Under the pieces are notes generated by a model that saw nothing but the letters and a program-made list of their open reading frames with translations, was not told the DNA's origin and did not search any database. The position numbers and the translations under genes were made by a program. DNA of 64,000 nt from Gnetum montanum (taxonomy: Eukaryota > Streptophyta > Gnetopsida > Gnetales > Gnetaceae), in assembly GCA_015680685.1 (NCBI GenBank), contig MNCI01003605.1:222123-286122 (forward strand), in the 5' to 3' direction. Of this stretch, positions 31,251 through 42,900 are shown piece by piece; positions within the stretch are counted from its first letter, which is position 1; the number at the start of each line of letters is the position of its first letter.

Positions 31251-32840
31251 GCTCAATTTTTTAGATCTCGTCTTTTTAACATAGTCATAGGGAAGATGGC
31301 CATCCATGCTGATCATATACATGCCTTCTAAATTTTTCTATTTTTTATTTTACACATTTTTATTTTTGCAAATTTTTTTGACATATTTTTGATTTTAGAA
31401 TTTTTCCTATTTTACATCATTTTTTGTTTTATATCATCATTAGTACATTTGAATTTTTCTTGAATATATTACACTTTCTTATATATTTTTCTTTATTTTA
31501 GTGTGATTTTCTAATTTTTGTTAATAAATTGTGCTTGCTGCCAATAGGAAATAGTGGTGCTGTAGCTATTGCTAATGGTGATTTGTGCTTGATGTTTTAT
31601 TCGCTAATGTCTAGTTTCTATTTTTAAATTTTTATGCTGATGACTAGGACATAGTTTCTTTTTCATGGAATAGGCAATGAGTCCACAACATATACACATT
31701 CACAAACTCTATAGTTTTTCTTATTTTAGAAATTTAAGGTCTTTGCATTAAATAAACTTTTAAAAAATTTATGACCTTCATAGTTTCTAGAATTGGGAAA
31801 GATTCAAAGGTTTGCATAGAGTGTGACTTTAAGAGAACTCAATACTCTTTGTACTCTTCTACTTACTTAGGTGCTTGAGTGTTTTCATGGACTTCTTACC
31901 ATTCCATGTTGACCAATAATAAGAAGTTGAATAAAGTCTTTGCATGGTGTGATTCCCATCCAAAAAGAAAANNNNNNNNATGGGAATTCAAAGAACATCC
32001 CTTAGACAAATAAATGGGCTACAACCATTGGTTATGGCACTATAAAGACATGTTACCCATGCTTGAAGTTCTCCTCTAACTAAGGCCCTCTCTTACTTCT
32101 TGCTTCTCTATTCTTCTCTTTATGGAGTGGTGAATGTTCTATGGGAGCACTTTTGAGTCCCAAAATAATGGATCAATCTTGGAGTAGTGATGCGAAGTCA
32201 TTGAAAGTGGTTGGTTTTGGTTTAGACTAAGGATGGATCTTCTCAGGTCATTTTAAACACAAATGCACAAGAGACTTCTTATGACCTTAGTTTAGAAATC
32301 CATTCCACCTTCTCCATCATTCATCAATGTTACTTGTAACTCACCTCATTGTCGATGTCCATGCTCTTGATTCTGTGTCTGCCTGATGTACTTAAATTCT
32401 TTAGTAGAATCTTTCGGGTTTTGGTCTTTAACTTCCATCAACTATTAGACACCTATAGGACCCATGGACTCCTTAGGTTGACATTATGTAAGGGAAAAAA
32501 AGGCATGTGCCTACTATGGAAAGGACCCACTTGCATATCCCTTGGTTAGGTTCATTTAGTACTTTAGCCTTATGCATTCTTGTAATCAAAACCTTTTGTA
32601 CATCCATCTTCTACATTCGACCATGTGCTCCTTTATATATTTTCTTTAAATTCACATTCTCCATAAAATCATTTAACTTTTGAGCTTTTAAAGACCATCT
32701 TCAATGATATCATCACATTCTTGGCTTTTCTAGGACTTTATGGATTCCAAATTCATTTAAAAATTCCTTGTATTTTTCAGGAAATTCCAAGTTGAAAATT
32801 TTGTTTACAAACCCCATAAATGGGGCCCCATTTCTAGAGC
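31251..32840 (+). other. Spacer of element D between integrase and internal promoter
   Basis: No coding region. It has a T-rich tract at 31330-31510 and is collinear with B 15100-16450. An eight-base run of N at 31972-31979 follows an A-rich stretch; B has AAAAAAATGATGG there, so little is missing. Confidence 0.7.
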
Positions 32841-32860
32841 CCATGCATATATAAGGCCTC

Positions 32861-32891
32861 ATTGACATAGTGCAAAAATAGTATAAATATG
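32861..32891 (+). promoter_or_regulatory. Putative internal promoter upstream of the D aORF
   Basis: ATTGACATAG (32861-32870), 11 bp, then TATAAATATG (32882-32891), the same two 10-mers as the D LTR core at 18891-18925. Another TATA-like string (CATATATAAGG) precedes it at about 32846-32856. The aORF starts about 560 bp downstream. Confidence 0.55.
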
Positions 32892-33452
32892 CATAACCCC
32901 CCTTAGAAATTTTCATATTTCCTCACAAATGCCAAGGAAGTTTTTTAAATTTTTAGAGCCCAGAACCTTCCATAGCCCATAACTTCTTAACCATTTATCC
33001 AAATCACTCCATTCTTCAACCTTGTAGCTACCAAAGGGAAGCTCTTAGTTGTGGGGGCCACAAATGTGCCATTTTTAACTGAAACTTTTTCACTATTTTT
33101 CTAACTCCCACAAAGGTTTAACTATGAAATCAACATTTAAATACAAAATTACAAGAGTTAAACCTTTTCAAAAACCTCTAGTGAAATTTACAATAAATAA
33201 TTAATAAAATAATAATAAAATAATAAATCTACCATGGTCTAACCTTGGCCAAAGTGTTACTAATTAACAAGATAATGTATTCAAAAATTGAAAGTTACAC
33301 ATTATATTTACTAATCCATGGATGTGTTGTGAGCACAAATGGCACTTAAAGGCAAACATACATAAGATGGAGGACTATCTCAACTAAGGGAGAAATGACC
33401 TAGAATAGGAAGGGGCCAAGAATAAGCTTAAGAAGAACCAATTACAATAAAT

Positions 33453-36160
33453 GCCATGGGTCCTCTTAGGGACGAGGTTGAAGTGAAGTATATTCACCAA
33501 ATTCCAAAACCAACAATAGCAATGGAACATTCCCACCAAGATGAGGCACTAGCTTAGCAAGAAAACCTTGAGGTGACCTTGAAAAAAACCTACTTGAATC
33601 AAATTAGATCAAGGAAGGTCCAAAAAATAGTGCTCCAGGAGTTAAAATTTAGCTCTTTCTTGAAGCAAGTGCTTAAAGAAGTACAAGACCAAGTGAAGGC
33701 CTCTCCCATGTGGCCAATTATCAATTCCAGTGAAGAGTGGTATATCGAAGACACATTCTTATTTTGGAAGAATAGGTAGGCTAGTTCAACAATCAAAATC
33801 AAGGACATCTTAATGTCCTACTCAATGTAGGCCATTGTTGAAGCATTAAGGTGGCCCAAAACTAGGGAAAATCTTGCTAAGATTCCAATACAGGTAGGCC
33901 CTAGGATCAAAGAGGACTAGAATTAGTAGTGCTATGACATCAACTACAAGGAATACAATGCAATCACATCAACAAAAATGATTCACTACAAGATTGCAAC
34001 CTTTCACCTAAACCCCATGGTGAGGCCCAATAAGATCATGACCTTTTCTACCTACGTGTGCACTACTCTAAGTGGAAGATTCCTTATCAACCTTTGAAAA
34101 TTGATCTATCTAAAGATAGAGAAGTGGTTTAGAGAAAATGAACATGGAAGAAAGGCACTTCCTTTCCGATGCCTCATTAGAAAAATCTATTGGAGGGAGG
34201 GATAGTTCGCTATATAAATGATGTTGTTAAAACTCTATTGGAGGGAAGGATAGTTCGCTATATAAATGATTAAAGATAATATTTTTGAAATAATCATTCA
34301 AGAAGAGGAGTAGTAGCTAGCACCTCCACTTGCCACTCAAATAACTATGCCACATGTCATTGCAACATCTTAACCATTGCACAAATATTGAGAATGACTC
34401 TTAAGTGAATAAGTGTAACAATTCGGCATGAGTGGTGGAGAGTCATCAGTGTACTAGCCAATGATGAGTCACCTAAATGAGATGGCCCAAATAGTCATCT
34501 TAATGGGAGGAGGTGGATCCATTTTATTAGCCCAATGGATGTAGTTGTGTAGCACTAGAGAGATAATGGTATCTCTCGTAGAGCAAAAACCACTCCTAGT
34601 GATTTTTAGAAACACCACAACCTTCTTAATGTGTTTGGAGGAAGGTGAAGGAGCAACAATACTGGTGATATAGCACCAAGGATAGGAGACAATAGTAGAA
34701 ATGGTTACTAATAGAATTACCAAAACCCTCAATGGACCTGTGGTGTCTATACTAGACATCACTACACTTAAAGATGTGCAGATGTTCACAGGGACCATAA
34801 GCGATAGATTGAACGTAATGCAACATGAAGAACTACTATACTAACTAGTGGGGACTAGGAAACTATTTCTAAATGTCTTTGGTCTTCTAGATAGTATCAT
34901 TACAACCCAATTAGAGATACTAAAAGCAAGGGGAAAAAACATTATTTTGGAAGGGTGACTTGAAACATCAAAGGAGCTCAATGAATCCTTGGTTGCTAAA
35001 GTTGCTGAACTAAAAGCCCAAATTGTCAACATTGCATTTCTCAACCTAGCATTGATAAGAGATGAAGCTCTTGAATAGCTTCACACTAGACTGAAAGGGT
35101 TTGAGGGTGTGATGAATATGGTGGTGTTTTATCGATCCTTGGCAAAGGCTACCTAGTGAAAAATTCATAAGGCCTTGGATCTAGCCTACTAGGAGAATGT
35201 ACAACTGATCATAGAGAACTATCATCTATGAAAAATCAATGAGAACAAACAACAGTTGACTAATTTCATCCATTAATAGCAAGAGCAACTAGCAAGAGCA
35301 AACATAGAGCTAAGGAGCTTAGTAGCTAAAAATAGAAACCTCTCCATAGAGAAGGTCTATGTACTTCACCAAAAGGCTATAATAGAGGTAGTTGTGTGGA
35401 AATCAAAGGCTCCTAAATTCAAGAGAATCAAGAATTACTACAAAGACTAGGTCAACCTATAAAAATAAGTAAATGAAAAACATATCCAATTGGTAAAGGC
35501 AAAAGTGAATGAGACCCTTTAGCAACTCCAACAAGGAAGAGAAGTTTGGAAACCTATCATTACCTACAATAAGGTGGAGATTTTCATGAAGGAGTTTCAG
35601 ATTAAGAAGATGATAGAATACATGGAGTTTGCCAATTTCTAATATGAAAATCTAACTATGTTGACTACTAGATGGCCATGGTCAAAATTGGAAAAGTACC
35701 TATTGTATGAGGCCAAGTTTAAGCATCAAAAGGACACTAAGAAAAACATTGTGGTGGCAAATGTTGAACTTGAAATTATCAAGGGTAAATACACTAATCA
35801 AGGATCTACCATGGAGAACTTGGCCAAAAGAATGAATGACTACTAGGAGTTGTAGAATGCAGTGAAGATGTTTGATGTCAAATGCAAATAATTCATTAAT
35901 TGGTTTATCAATGTTAAGAATTTATTTTCAGTAATGCTCTATCCATGGGATATCTCCATTTTGGCCCACATTGGCAATATCACATGTACTATGAATGATC
36001 CTTGGAGCAAGGAGGATAATATGAAAGCATTACTAGATGCTTTTCACCTTTCACCGAAGGTTGCAACTATAACAGGATAGCCATAGCTACCTCAGCCACT
36101 ACATGCACTTGAAGTTGGTGAAGATCGTTTAGAATCTTAAGAGCCTCCAAAGCTTAGGAC
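33453..36160 (+). pseudogene. Additional ORF (aORF) of element D, degraded
   Basis: A homologue of the A and H aORFs. An early readable block at 33573-33779 has IVLQELKFSSFLKQVLKEVQ and ASPMWPIINSSEEWYIEDTF, the counterpart of VELKFRPFTEFSLEVVRDHL and SPLWPTLFESG in A. A MIHYKIATFHLNPMVRPNKI block near 33980-34040 and an ALPFRCLIRKI block near 34155-34190 follow. The middle is hydrophobic/threonine-rich, then a long coiled coil spans 34840-35900. A proline-rich tail follows. The start is tentative. Function unknown. Confidence 0.7.
34187..34282. repeat. 48-bp tandem duplication in the D aORF
   Basis: A 36-bp string (CTATTGGAGGGA to ATAAATGAT) at 34187-34222 recurs at 34235-34270 with one change, at a 48-bp period. 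It falls right after the LPFxCLI block and adds 16 codons. Confidence 0.85.
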
Positions 36161-36382
36161 TATTTGATCTTCTTAAAGCACCTTCATGTCCTCAAAGGAT
36201 GTGCTATCTAGTCTTTTGTAGTCATGTCATGGTGTTCAATTTTGTATCATGAACACCTTTATTTTTGTAATGTGTTGATTTGTACACTTGGGCACTCAGT
36301 TTTGTTATGTCAAGAGTCAATCAATAATCCCATACCTTTGCAATTTTGTAAAGGAACTTGAGGATGAGTTTTCATTTAGTTG

Positions 36383-36391
36383 TGGGGATAT
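36383..36391 (+). other. Polypurine tract of element D
   Basis: GTGGGGATA directly before the LTR start TGATGAG at 36392. Confidence 0.65.
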
Positions 36392-37331
36392 GATGAGCAT
36401 CCTAGTGTTGTGTTCGTGCACCTCCATTGGCATGGCCTTATTGATGAGCCCTTGTCGATGCAACCCTATCTACGTGATGCTACCCCATCAACGTAGGATT
36501 TGCTACATCTATGAAGCCTTATCAATGTAGCTGCATAATAAAGTTTCTAAATACATGCTCACCAGCCATGTTTATGGGGTAGTCAAGTTATAGTAGTAGT
36601 AGAGCTGTTATTGTTTTGTCATTTGAGAGTTAGAATATTTCTCTGAGTGCCTGTAGCAAGAGTAAGTGTACAAATCGTTATTTGAGCACTATTTTACTTG
36701 AACACACTAGTGTAAATGACAATAAACATGAGCCTTTTGATCAAACTTTGCAACACTTAGAATAGATTAATGATATATTTATGCATTTATAATTTTAAAT
36801 AATTATGTAATTAATTAAGCTAAATTAGACTTCAAGTGATTAGTTAATGAATTAAGCTAAATAGATTAAACACATAAGTATGACCACTTCAAGCATAAAC
36901 ATATATTCTCTTGGTAATTCTAACAACATTGTTACTTGGTTTTTCCAGTAGCATATCACTTGGTAATCCCAGTAGTAGATACGTGGGTTTAGGATGTGTA
37001 TGGAAAATGGGATTGAATGTTTATTTTAGGACTAGTTAGTGATTACTTAATTAGTTAAATTAAATTAGTTATTAAATTACTTCATTTCTCTATTTAAAGC
37101 ACCAAGGGCATAAAACATATAATAATAATAATCATATTCCTTGATTACACTTAACTATATATTTGTACATCACAAGTGTAATTGGGAAGACAATGAATGA
37201 CTATTAGGGCAAGGTTCACTTCCTAAAAGAGTAGTGCATCAAAAGACATAGAGTTCACAAAATTCAACAAGATCATGTATGAATGCTTTGGGATTTGTAT
37301 AGTTGAGCGTAGGGGTACTTGCTACTCATCA
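36392..37331 (+). repeat. 3' LTR of element D
   Basis: A 940-bp LTR starting TGATGAGCATCC and ending CTCATCA (37325-37331). The U3 part differs strongly from the 5' copy; the R/U5 part aligns well. It is followed by the target duplication TTAAG. Confidence 0.92.
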
Positions 37332-37336
37332 TTAAG
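37332..37336. repeat. Target-site duplication of D, right copy
   Basis: TTAAG, equal to 18785-18789. Confidence 0.85.
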
Positions 37337-37600
37337 GATACTAGTTCTAAGAGGTGAAACTAACCATTGAAATTTTTATCTTCATAGTTTCACTTGTCAA
37401 GTGCAAGTGTATTGTTAAGTGCAGCTGAGTCATATGATTTTTATCATTTTCTATTTTATGAATTAAGTCACCTAAGAAAAAGAATAAAGAATACTTGAGA
37501 CATACAAAATAAACACAACAAAACACTAAATACTTGAGTGTACAATTTTACATTGATTACAAAATTATGGTATTTAGGATAACAAAATTGAATACCAAGA
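37337..37600 (-). repeat. LTR remnant of element H, right part
   Basis: The stretch around 37420-37480 (ATGATTTTTATCATTTT and surroundings) matches the reverse complement of the B and D LTR middle. No polypurine tract is visible before the aORF, so the U3 end is probably deleted. The right boundary is uncertain. Confidence 0.5.
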
Positions 37601-37619
37601 GAAAACTAACAAAAAAACT

Positions 37620-40440
37620 CCTCAAATGTTGTGAAGATGATGAAGAAGAATCAGATAATCCTAAGTGGTGGAGGCTCCTAAGGCTTTAAAGAACCTTCTC
37701 CTACTTTAGGTGCACACAGGGGTTGAGGTAGTTGTGGTTGACATGTGGCAGCTACAACTTCTGGTAGAAAATAGAAGGCATCCAACAATTCCTTCATCTT
37801 CTTCTCCTTACTTTGGGGATCATTAATAGTTCATGAAGCTTCACCAGTGTGGGCTAGAATGGGAATATCCCACGAATAGGGCATTTTTTGGAATAGCTCC
37901 TTAAAATTCATGAACCAGAAAACAACCTATTTACATTCGATGCTGAACACCATGAGTGCATTCTACAACTCCTAGTAATCATTCATCCTTTTGGCTAAGT
38001 TATTAGCAATTAATCATTAATCAATGACCTTCACCTTGAGAACCTTTGATTTTTTTGTTTGTAATCTCATGCTTCTACTTGGTCTCTTTATGATGCTTGA
38101 ACTTTACCTCATACAACAAGCACAAGCTATCCACTTCTTTTTCCAATTTGGACCAAAGCCTTCTAGCACTCAACATTATCAAGTTTGCATATCAGAGATT
38201 GGAAAGCTCCATATATTTATTCATCTCCTTGATTTGCAACTCCTTCATGTGGATTTCTACCTCATTATAGTCATTCAGTCCATCTAAGATAAGTTGCAAA
38301 ACATCACCTCCTTCCTTAAGATACAGAAAGGACTTATTTTTTTCTCCTTCACCATTTGAATGTGTTTCTAATTATCCTTTTCTTGTAGACCAACTTAATC
38401 TTAGTAATGATTCTTGACTCTCTTAAAATTGAGAGCCTCAATCTTCTAGGTGGCTACTTTTATTGTAGATTTTTGGCGATGAGCATGAACTTCCTCCATG
38501 GAGAGGTTTTTGTTTCCTACTATCAATCTACTCAATTCATTGTTTACCCTAGCTAATGGATCCTACTATTGATGGATCAAATTTTCCATCTACTACTTCT
38601 ACACATCAACATTCCAGAGGATGATTCTTTATGATTATAATCTCATTCTTAAGACAAGTTTGGATAAAGTCATTTTTAATATTATGTGTGGTGGTGTTGG
38701 CTAGGGATTGGTCAAAGACTACTATCTATTTTAGAAGCTGTTGAAGATCTTCATCATGTGTTAGTATTGGGTTGAGCAACACGGAATTAGCAAAGTAGGC
38801 TCTTAGATTAACAACTTTTGTAGCCAAGCATTTTTTTTCTACCTTATCTATTTTAAATTGCTCATCCATTATGATGCACTTGCCCCTTACTTCTAGTAGG
38901 TCTAACTAGGTTACAATGATAGTATTTGAAAGGTCTGGTTTCCACCAATCGATCTAGTAATTCCTCATGCTAAGCTATGCTCAATATACCATTAACAATT
39001 CCTACGGACATTTGCAACTCTCTAAGTGTAGAAACATTTGGTATAGATGTTGTAGGTGCATTAATTGCTTCAACAACTCTATTAGTAACTATTTCGACTA
39101 TCATCTCTTACCCATGGTGCTGCATCACTAAGACAGTTGTCCCTTCATCCTCCTCCAAATGCACTATGAAAGTAGTGGTGTTTTCAAAGAAATCTGGGAA
39201 TTGCTACTATTTTAAGAGAGATACTGTTACCTATTAAGCACTACGATTTGACCTACATTATTTGGGTTGAGAAAATTGACCGTCCACCTTCCATCTAACT
39301 TATGGTTTAGGTCACTTCATTGAGGTGGCTCATCGTTGGTCTATACATAGATGGGTCATCACCACTCATTCTTGCTTGCTAGTACTACTATTGTAGAAGC
39401 TACTCTCTGAGCTTGCACACATGCTCAAGCATAGTGTAGGACTCTAGCATTATTTCATGAGTGGGTGGTGGAGGTGGTTGTTGCTACTCCTCTTCTTGAA
39501 TGACTTTGGCAAGCACTCTATCCTTCATCATCTCTACCTAGGAAGTGGTCAAAGTGCATTGGACATCATCATTTGTGTTGTGAGTTATGCATTCCCTCTT
39601 GCATAATTTTAAGATGAGGCATGGAAAGAGGAGTTCCTTTATTCTATGTTCATTCTCCTTAAAATAGTTCTTTATCTCTAGATAGATTAGTTGTGGAAGG
39701 TTGACTGGGAATTTACTACTTAGAGTGACACATGCATAGGTGTAGAAAGCTATGATTTTGCTTGGCCTCATCATTGGATTGAGGTGAAAGACCACAATGT
39801 TAAAGTATGTAAGTTCCACCATAGTGAGTGCACCAAACTCCTTATGGTCCACTCCATAACACTATTGTGTCCATTCTTTCCTAACATTAGGATCTATATG
39901 CATTGGAATTTTTACAAGATTGGCCCTAGTTTCTAACAACCGAAGTGCCTCTAAAATTTCTTTCACCAAGTGGGATATTGAAATGTCCTTGATTTTGATA
40001 ATTGAACTACCCTACTGATTATTCCAAAAAATATACATCTCTCCCTTGTACCACTCCCTATTGAAAGTGATTGCGGGCCACATGGGAGAGTTCTACAATT
40101 GCACTTTAAGTTCTGGAGTTGTAAGCTCCAAGAAAGGTCCAAAGCTTGACTCTTGAATCATAGATTTCTGGAATTCATTAGATGCAATCTGCTTGAGGCA
40201 AGCCTCCATCAAGATTACCTTAAGGTTCAATCTATGATATGGTGCCTCATCTTAGTGAGACTATTTAGTCATAGTTGCTTCTTTGAGACTTTTTCAAACA
40301 AACACCATTTCAGGTTCCTCACAAAGAGGACTTGTTGCATAGGTTTCAACTACTTGCTCATGGGCTTATTCTTGGCTCCTTCATGTTCTGGCCATTTATC
40401 CCTTGGTTGAGATGGTTCTCCTTCCTACATGTGCTTTCCT
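37620..40440 (-). pseudogene. Additional ORF (aORF) of element H, degraded
   Basis: The third copy of the aORF family. The part at 39852-39538 reads MDHKEFGALTMVELTYFNIV, FHLNPMMRPSKIIAFYTYAC and ELLFPCLILKLCKREC, in the same order as in D. The N-terminal region (about 40440-39900) has a LELTTPELKVQL-like block and SPMWPAI near 40075-40095. The C-terminal part is a degraded coiled coil (38900-38000) with a proline-rich end near 37720. Stops are frequent. Confidence 0.7.
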
Positions 40441-40883
40441 TTAGGTGTCATCTGTGGTCACAACATAACCAAGGCTTAGCATATAGTGTGTAACTTATGA
40501 TCTTTTAAGTACCTTATCTTGCTGGTTAGTTACACTTAAGCTAAGTTATGACCATGGTAGATTAATTATTTTATTATTTTTTTGACTTATAATGTTACCA
40601 AAGTTTTTTGGAAGGGTTTAACTTTCATAATTTGATATTTTAATGTTAGTTTCTTAGTTAAACCTTTGTGGGAGTTAATAAAATTTTAGAAACATTTTGT
40701 TAAAAACCTAAGGTTTGTGACCCCCGCGATGAAGAGCTTATCTTTAGTTTCTACAAGACTAAAGAATATAGTGAATAGGACAAATGATTGAAAAGTTATG
40801 GCTCTTGGAAGGTTGTGGCACTAAAAAATTAAAAAAATTCCTTCTTGTTTAGCTCAAATGTGAAAAAATCACTAAGGGTCACT

Positions 40884-40934
40884 ACATATATATAGGCTTT
40901 TTACCTTACGTTGATGGGGTCTCATCTACGTAGG
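40884..40934 (-). promoter_or_regulatory. Putative internal promoter upstream of the H aORF
   Basis: On the minus strand CTACGTAGATGAG and CCCATCAACGTAA (40934-40905) precede a TATATATA string at 40895-40885. The D 3' LTR has the related CCCCATCAACGTAGG and TTATCAATGTAGC upstream of its decayed TATA box. The aORF starts about 450 bp downstream. Confidence 0.45.
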
Positions 40935-41740
40935 GGCACTATATATGGGATCTTATTGATGAAGCTATTTGAGAAAATTTTTCACATAAAATATTTTTAA
41001 AAATATGAGTTAAACATGAAATTAGGATCTACAAAGAGCCAAAATAGATATGAACATGATGAAATGCTAGAAGAGGGCGTGATAATTAAGAAAATTGGAA
41101 ATTAAGCTTAGAGAATGAGATTTGGTTGGAGAAAATGCCTTAAAGGAGTGCAAAATTGGATGTAACTGATGGGGAATGCAAGAGATTTGATTACAAAAAT
41201 GCCTAAGGATAAGTAATTTAACTAGCCTAACCAAAAAATATGCAAGTGAATCCTTCCCATAGTAGGCTCATGTACTCTTTACCCTTGCATATCCTCAAAC
41301 CAAGGACTCTGTGGGCTTCATGATTAATTAATGGCTATGAAAAGCTAAGAACTAAATCCAAAAGAATTTACCTAATAATTTTAACACATCAAACTAAGAC
41401 ATTGAACATCATATGGAAACCAATAGTGAGGTGAATTATGGAAAGCATTGGTGGATGAGAGAGAATGTGGAATAGAGTTCTATCTCATGTTCACATAAAG
41501 TCCCTTATGGATTTCATGGTTAAATAACCTAATAAAGTCGATGCTTAGTCTAGATCAAAACTAACCACTTTCAATGACCTCACATCTACACTCTAAGATT
41601 AGTCCACTCCCTAAAGATCCAAGAATTCTTCACAAATTAATTAGTATTCCTTATTTAAGAAGAAAAGTGAAGAAAAAAGTAAGAAAGGGCCTTAGTTAGA
41701 CCATACCTTTAGGCATGGGTAACATGTTTTTCTAAATGAA
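40935..41740 (-). other. Post-integrase spacer of element H
   Basis: Collinear (reverse complement) with B 15870-16260 and D 32040-32640. No coding region seen. It is joined at about 41740 to RT sequence. Confidence 0.6.
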
Positions 41741-42270
41741 CCTTACCTTGAGGAGTTTTTCAATTTCCTCCTTGAGGATCTACTTCAATTTAGGATTCAA
41801 CTACCGCTAAAGCTACCTCTATGTCTTTATGGAAGGATCAACATAGATGTGATGCTAGCATATCATAGGATCAACTACAATGAGTTCAAGATATGACCAA
41901 GTAAAGGCTATTGGCCATTTGTTGACCATTTTCAATAGCTTCTCTTTTTTTTTATGAGCAAGGTTTACATTTATTATCACTGGCTTGCTATTTTTTAGAA
42001 AGGCATATTCCATGTTGGTAGGTAGAATTTTTAACTATAAGGGCTTTTGTTTAAACTTTTTATGGATTTCCAACTCTCCCTAATTGGTATCATCAAGTTC
42101 ATCATCAAAGAGTTAGCGATGAACTTTCTCTAGTTTATTCATGCCTTCAACATATGCACATGTTAAGTTCTTAATTAGTTCCATGCAAAGTGTTAAGCAA
42201 CTTTTAGGATCAACTATTAGCCACTAGGTGCCCTCCTATTTTGTGGTTGTTGCGTATAAGAACCCTAGAA
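41741..42270 (-). pseudogene. Linker and RT stub of element H
   Basis: The protease-RT linker is followed by only the first part of RT (PKLK, then EEIEKLLK near 41770-41790). The sequence then passes directly into the post-integrase spacer near 41740. The rest of RT, RNase H and integrase, roughly 2.5-3 kb in D, is deleted. Confidence 0.7.
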
Positions 42271-42900
42271 TTTTTGTCTCATCTGCACACTAACTGCATG
42301 TTGTGATGGATGTGCTTTTTATGGCTCATAGTTTTTGCACACAATTTCCCTATATAGCTATACATGATGCATGGAACTATATTCTTCTTCATATTTCCAA
42401 ATGCATTCTCCTTGGAAATTTCCAAGGAAATGTCTCTAATTCCCAACCATGCATCAATAGTACTTAGCCAAGCCCTTTTCATGATGATTGGAAAATTCCC
42501 CTTGCAATTATCAACATGGATTACTATGAAATTAGTAGGATAGGATCACTTACAAATAGTAATCACAATGTCTGCCACTAATCCCATGGGAATAGTGATG
42601 GACTGATCAACCAACACAAGATGAATGTTGCTTTGTTTGAGTGGAGGTAGGTTCTAGGCTATATACATCTCATGAGAAATCAAATTTACATTAGAACCTA
42701 AATTAAGAAGAGCATTGCATGGCTAATTCCTAGAGATTTGTAAATAGATTAGAGGACTCCTAAGATTATATCATTTCCTAGGAAGATGATCAACCTTTAT
42801 CCAATCAGTTATTGCATGGATTAGCATGATAATATGCAATTTGGGAGGTGTTTGATTTGAAGGGGACTTCAATGGATTGGATTTAGAGGTTGAGGAAGAA
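42270..42900 (-). pseudogene. Protease of element H, degraded
   Basis: The region with LGSNVNLISHEM lies near 42665-42700, with an N-terminal flank of NALLN before it, so the DSG triad is altered. The block KRAWLSTIDAWLGIRDISLEIS at 42482-42417 matches the ends of the B, C and D proteases. Confidence 0.75.

Larger units (their letters stand above)
18790..37331 (+). mobile_element. Element D: complete lineage-1 retrotransposon with gag-pol and aORF
   Basis: Both LTRs, the primer-binding site, polypurine tract and 5-bp target duplication are present. Coding order: gag, protease (split by E), linker, RT, RNase H, integrase, spacer with internal TATA block, aORF. Without E it would be about 13.2 kb. 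All ORFs carry stops. The two LTRs have clearly diverged in U3, so the insertion is old. Confidence 0.92.

Noticed and set aside
31972-31979. Run of N as a possible missing gene
   Set aside because: Flanks align with the continuous spacer of B (about 15785-15800), so almost nothing is missing.
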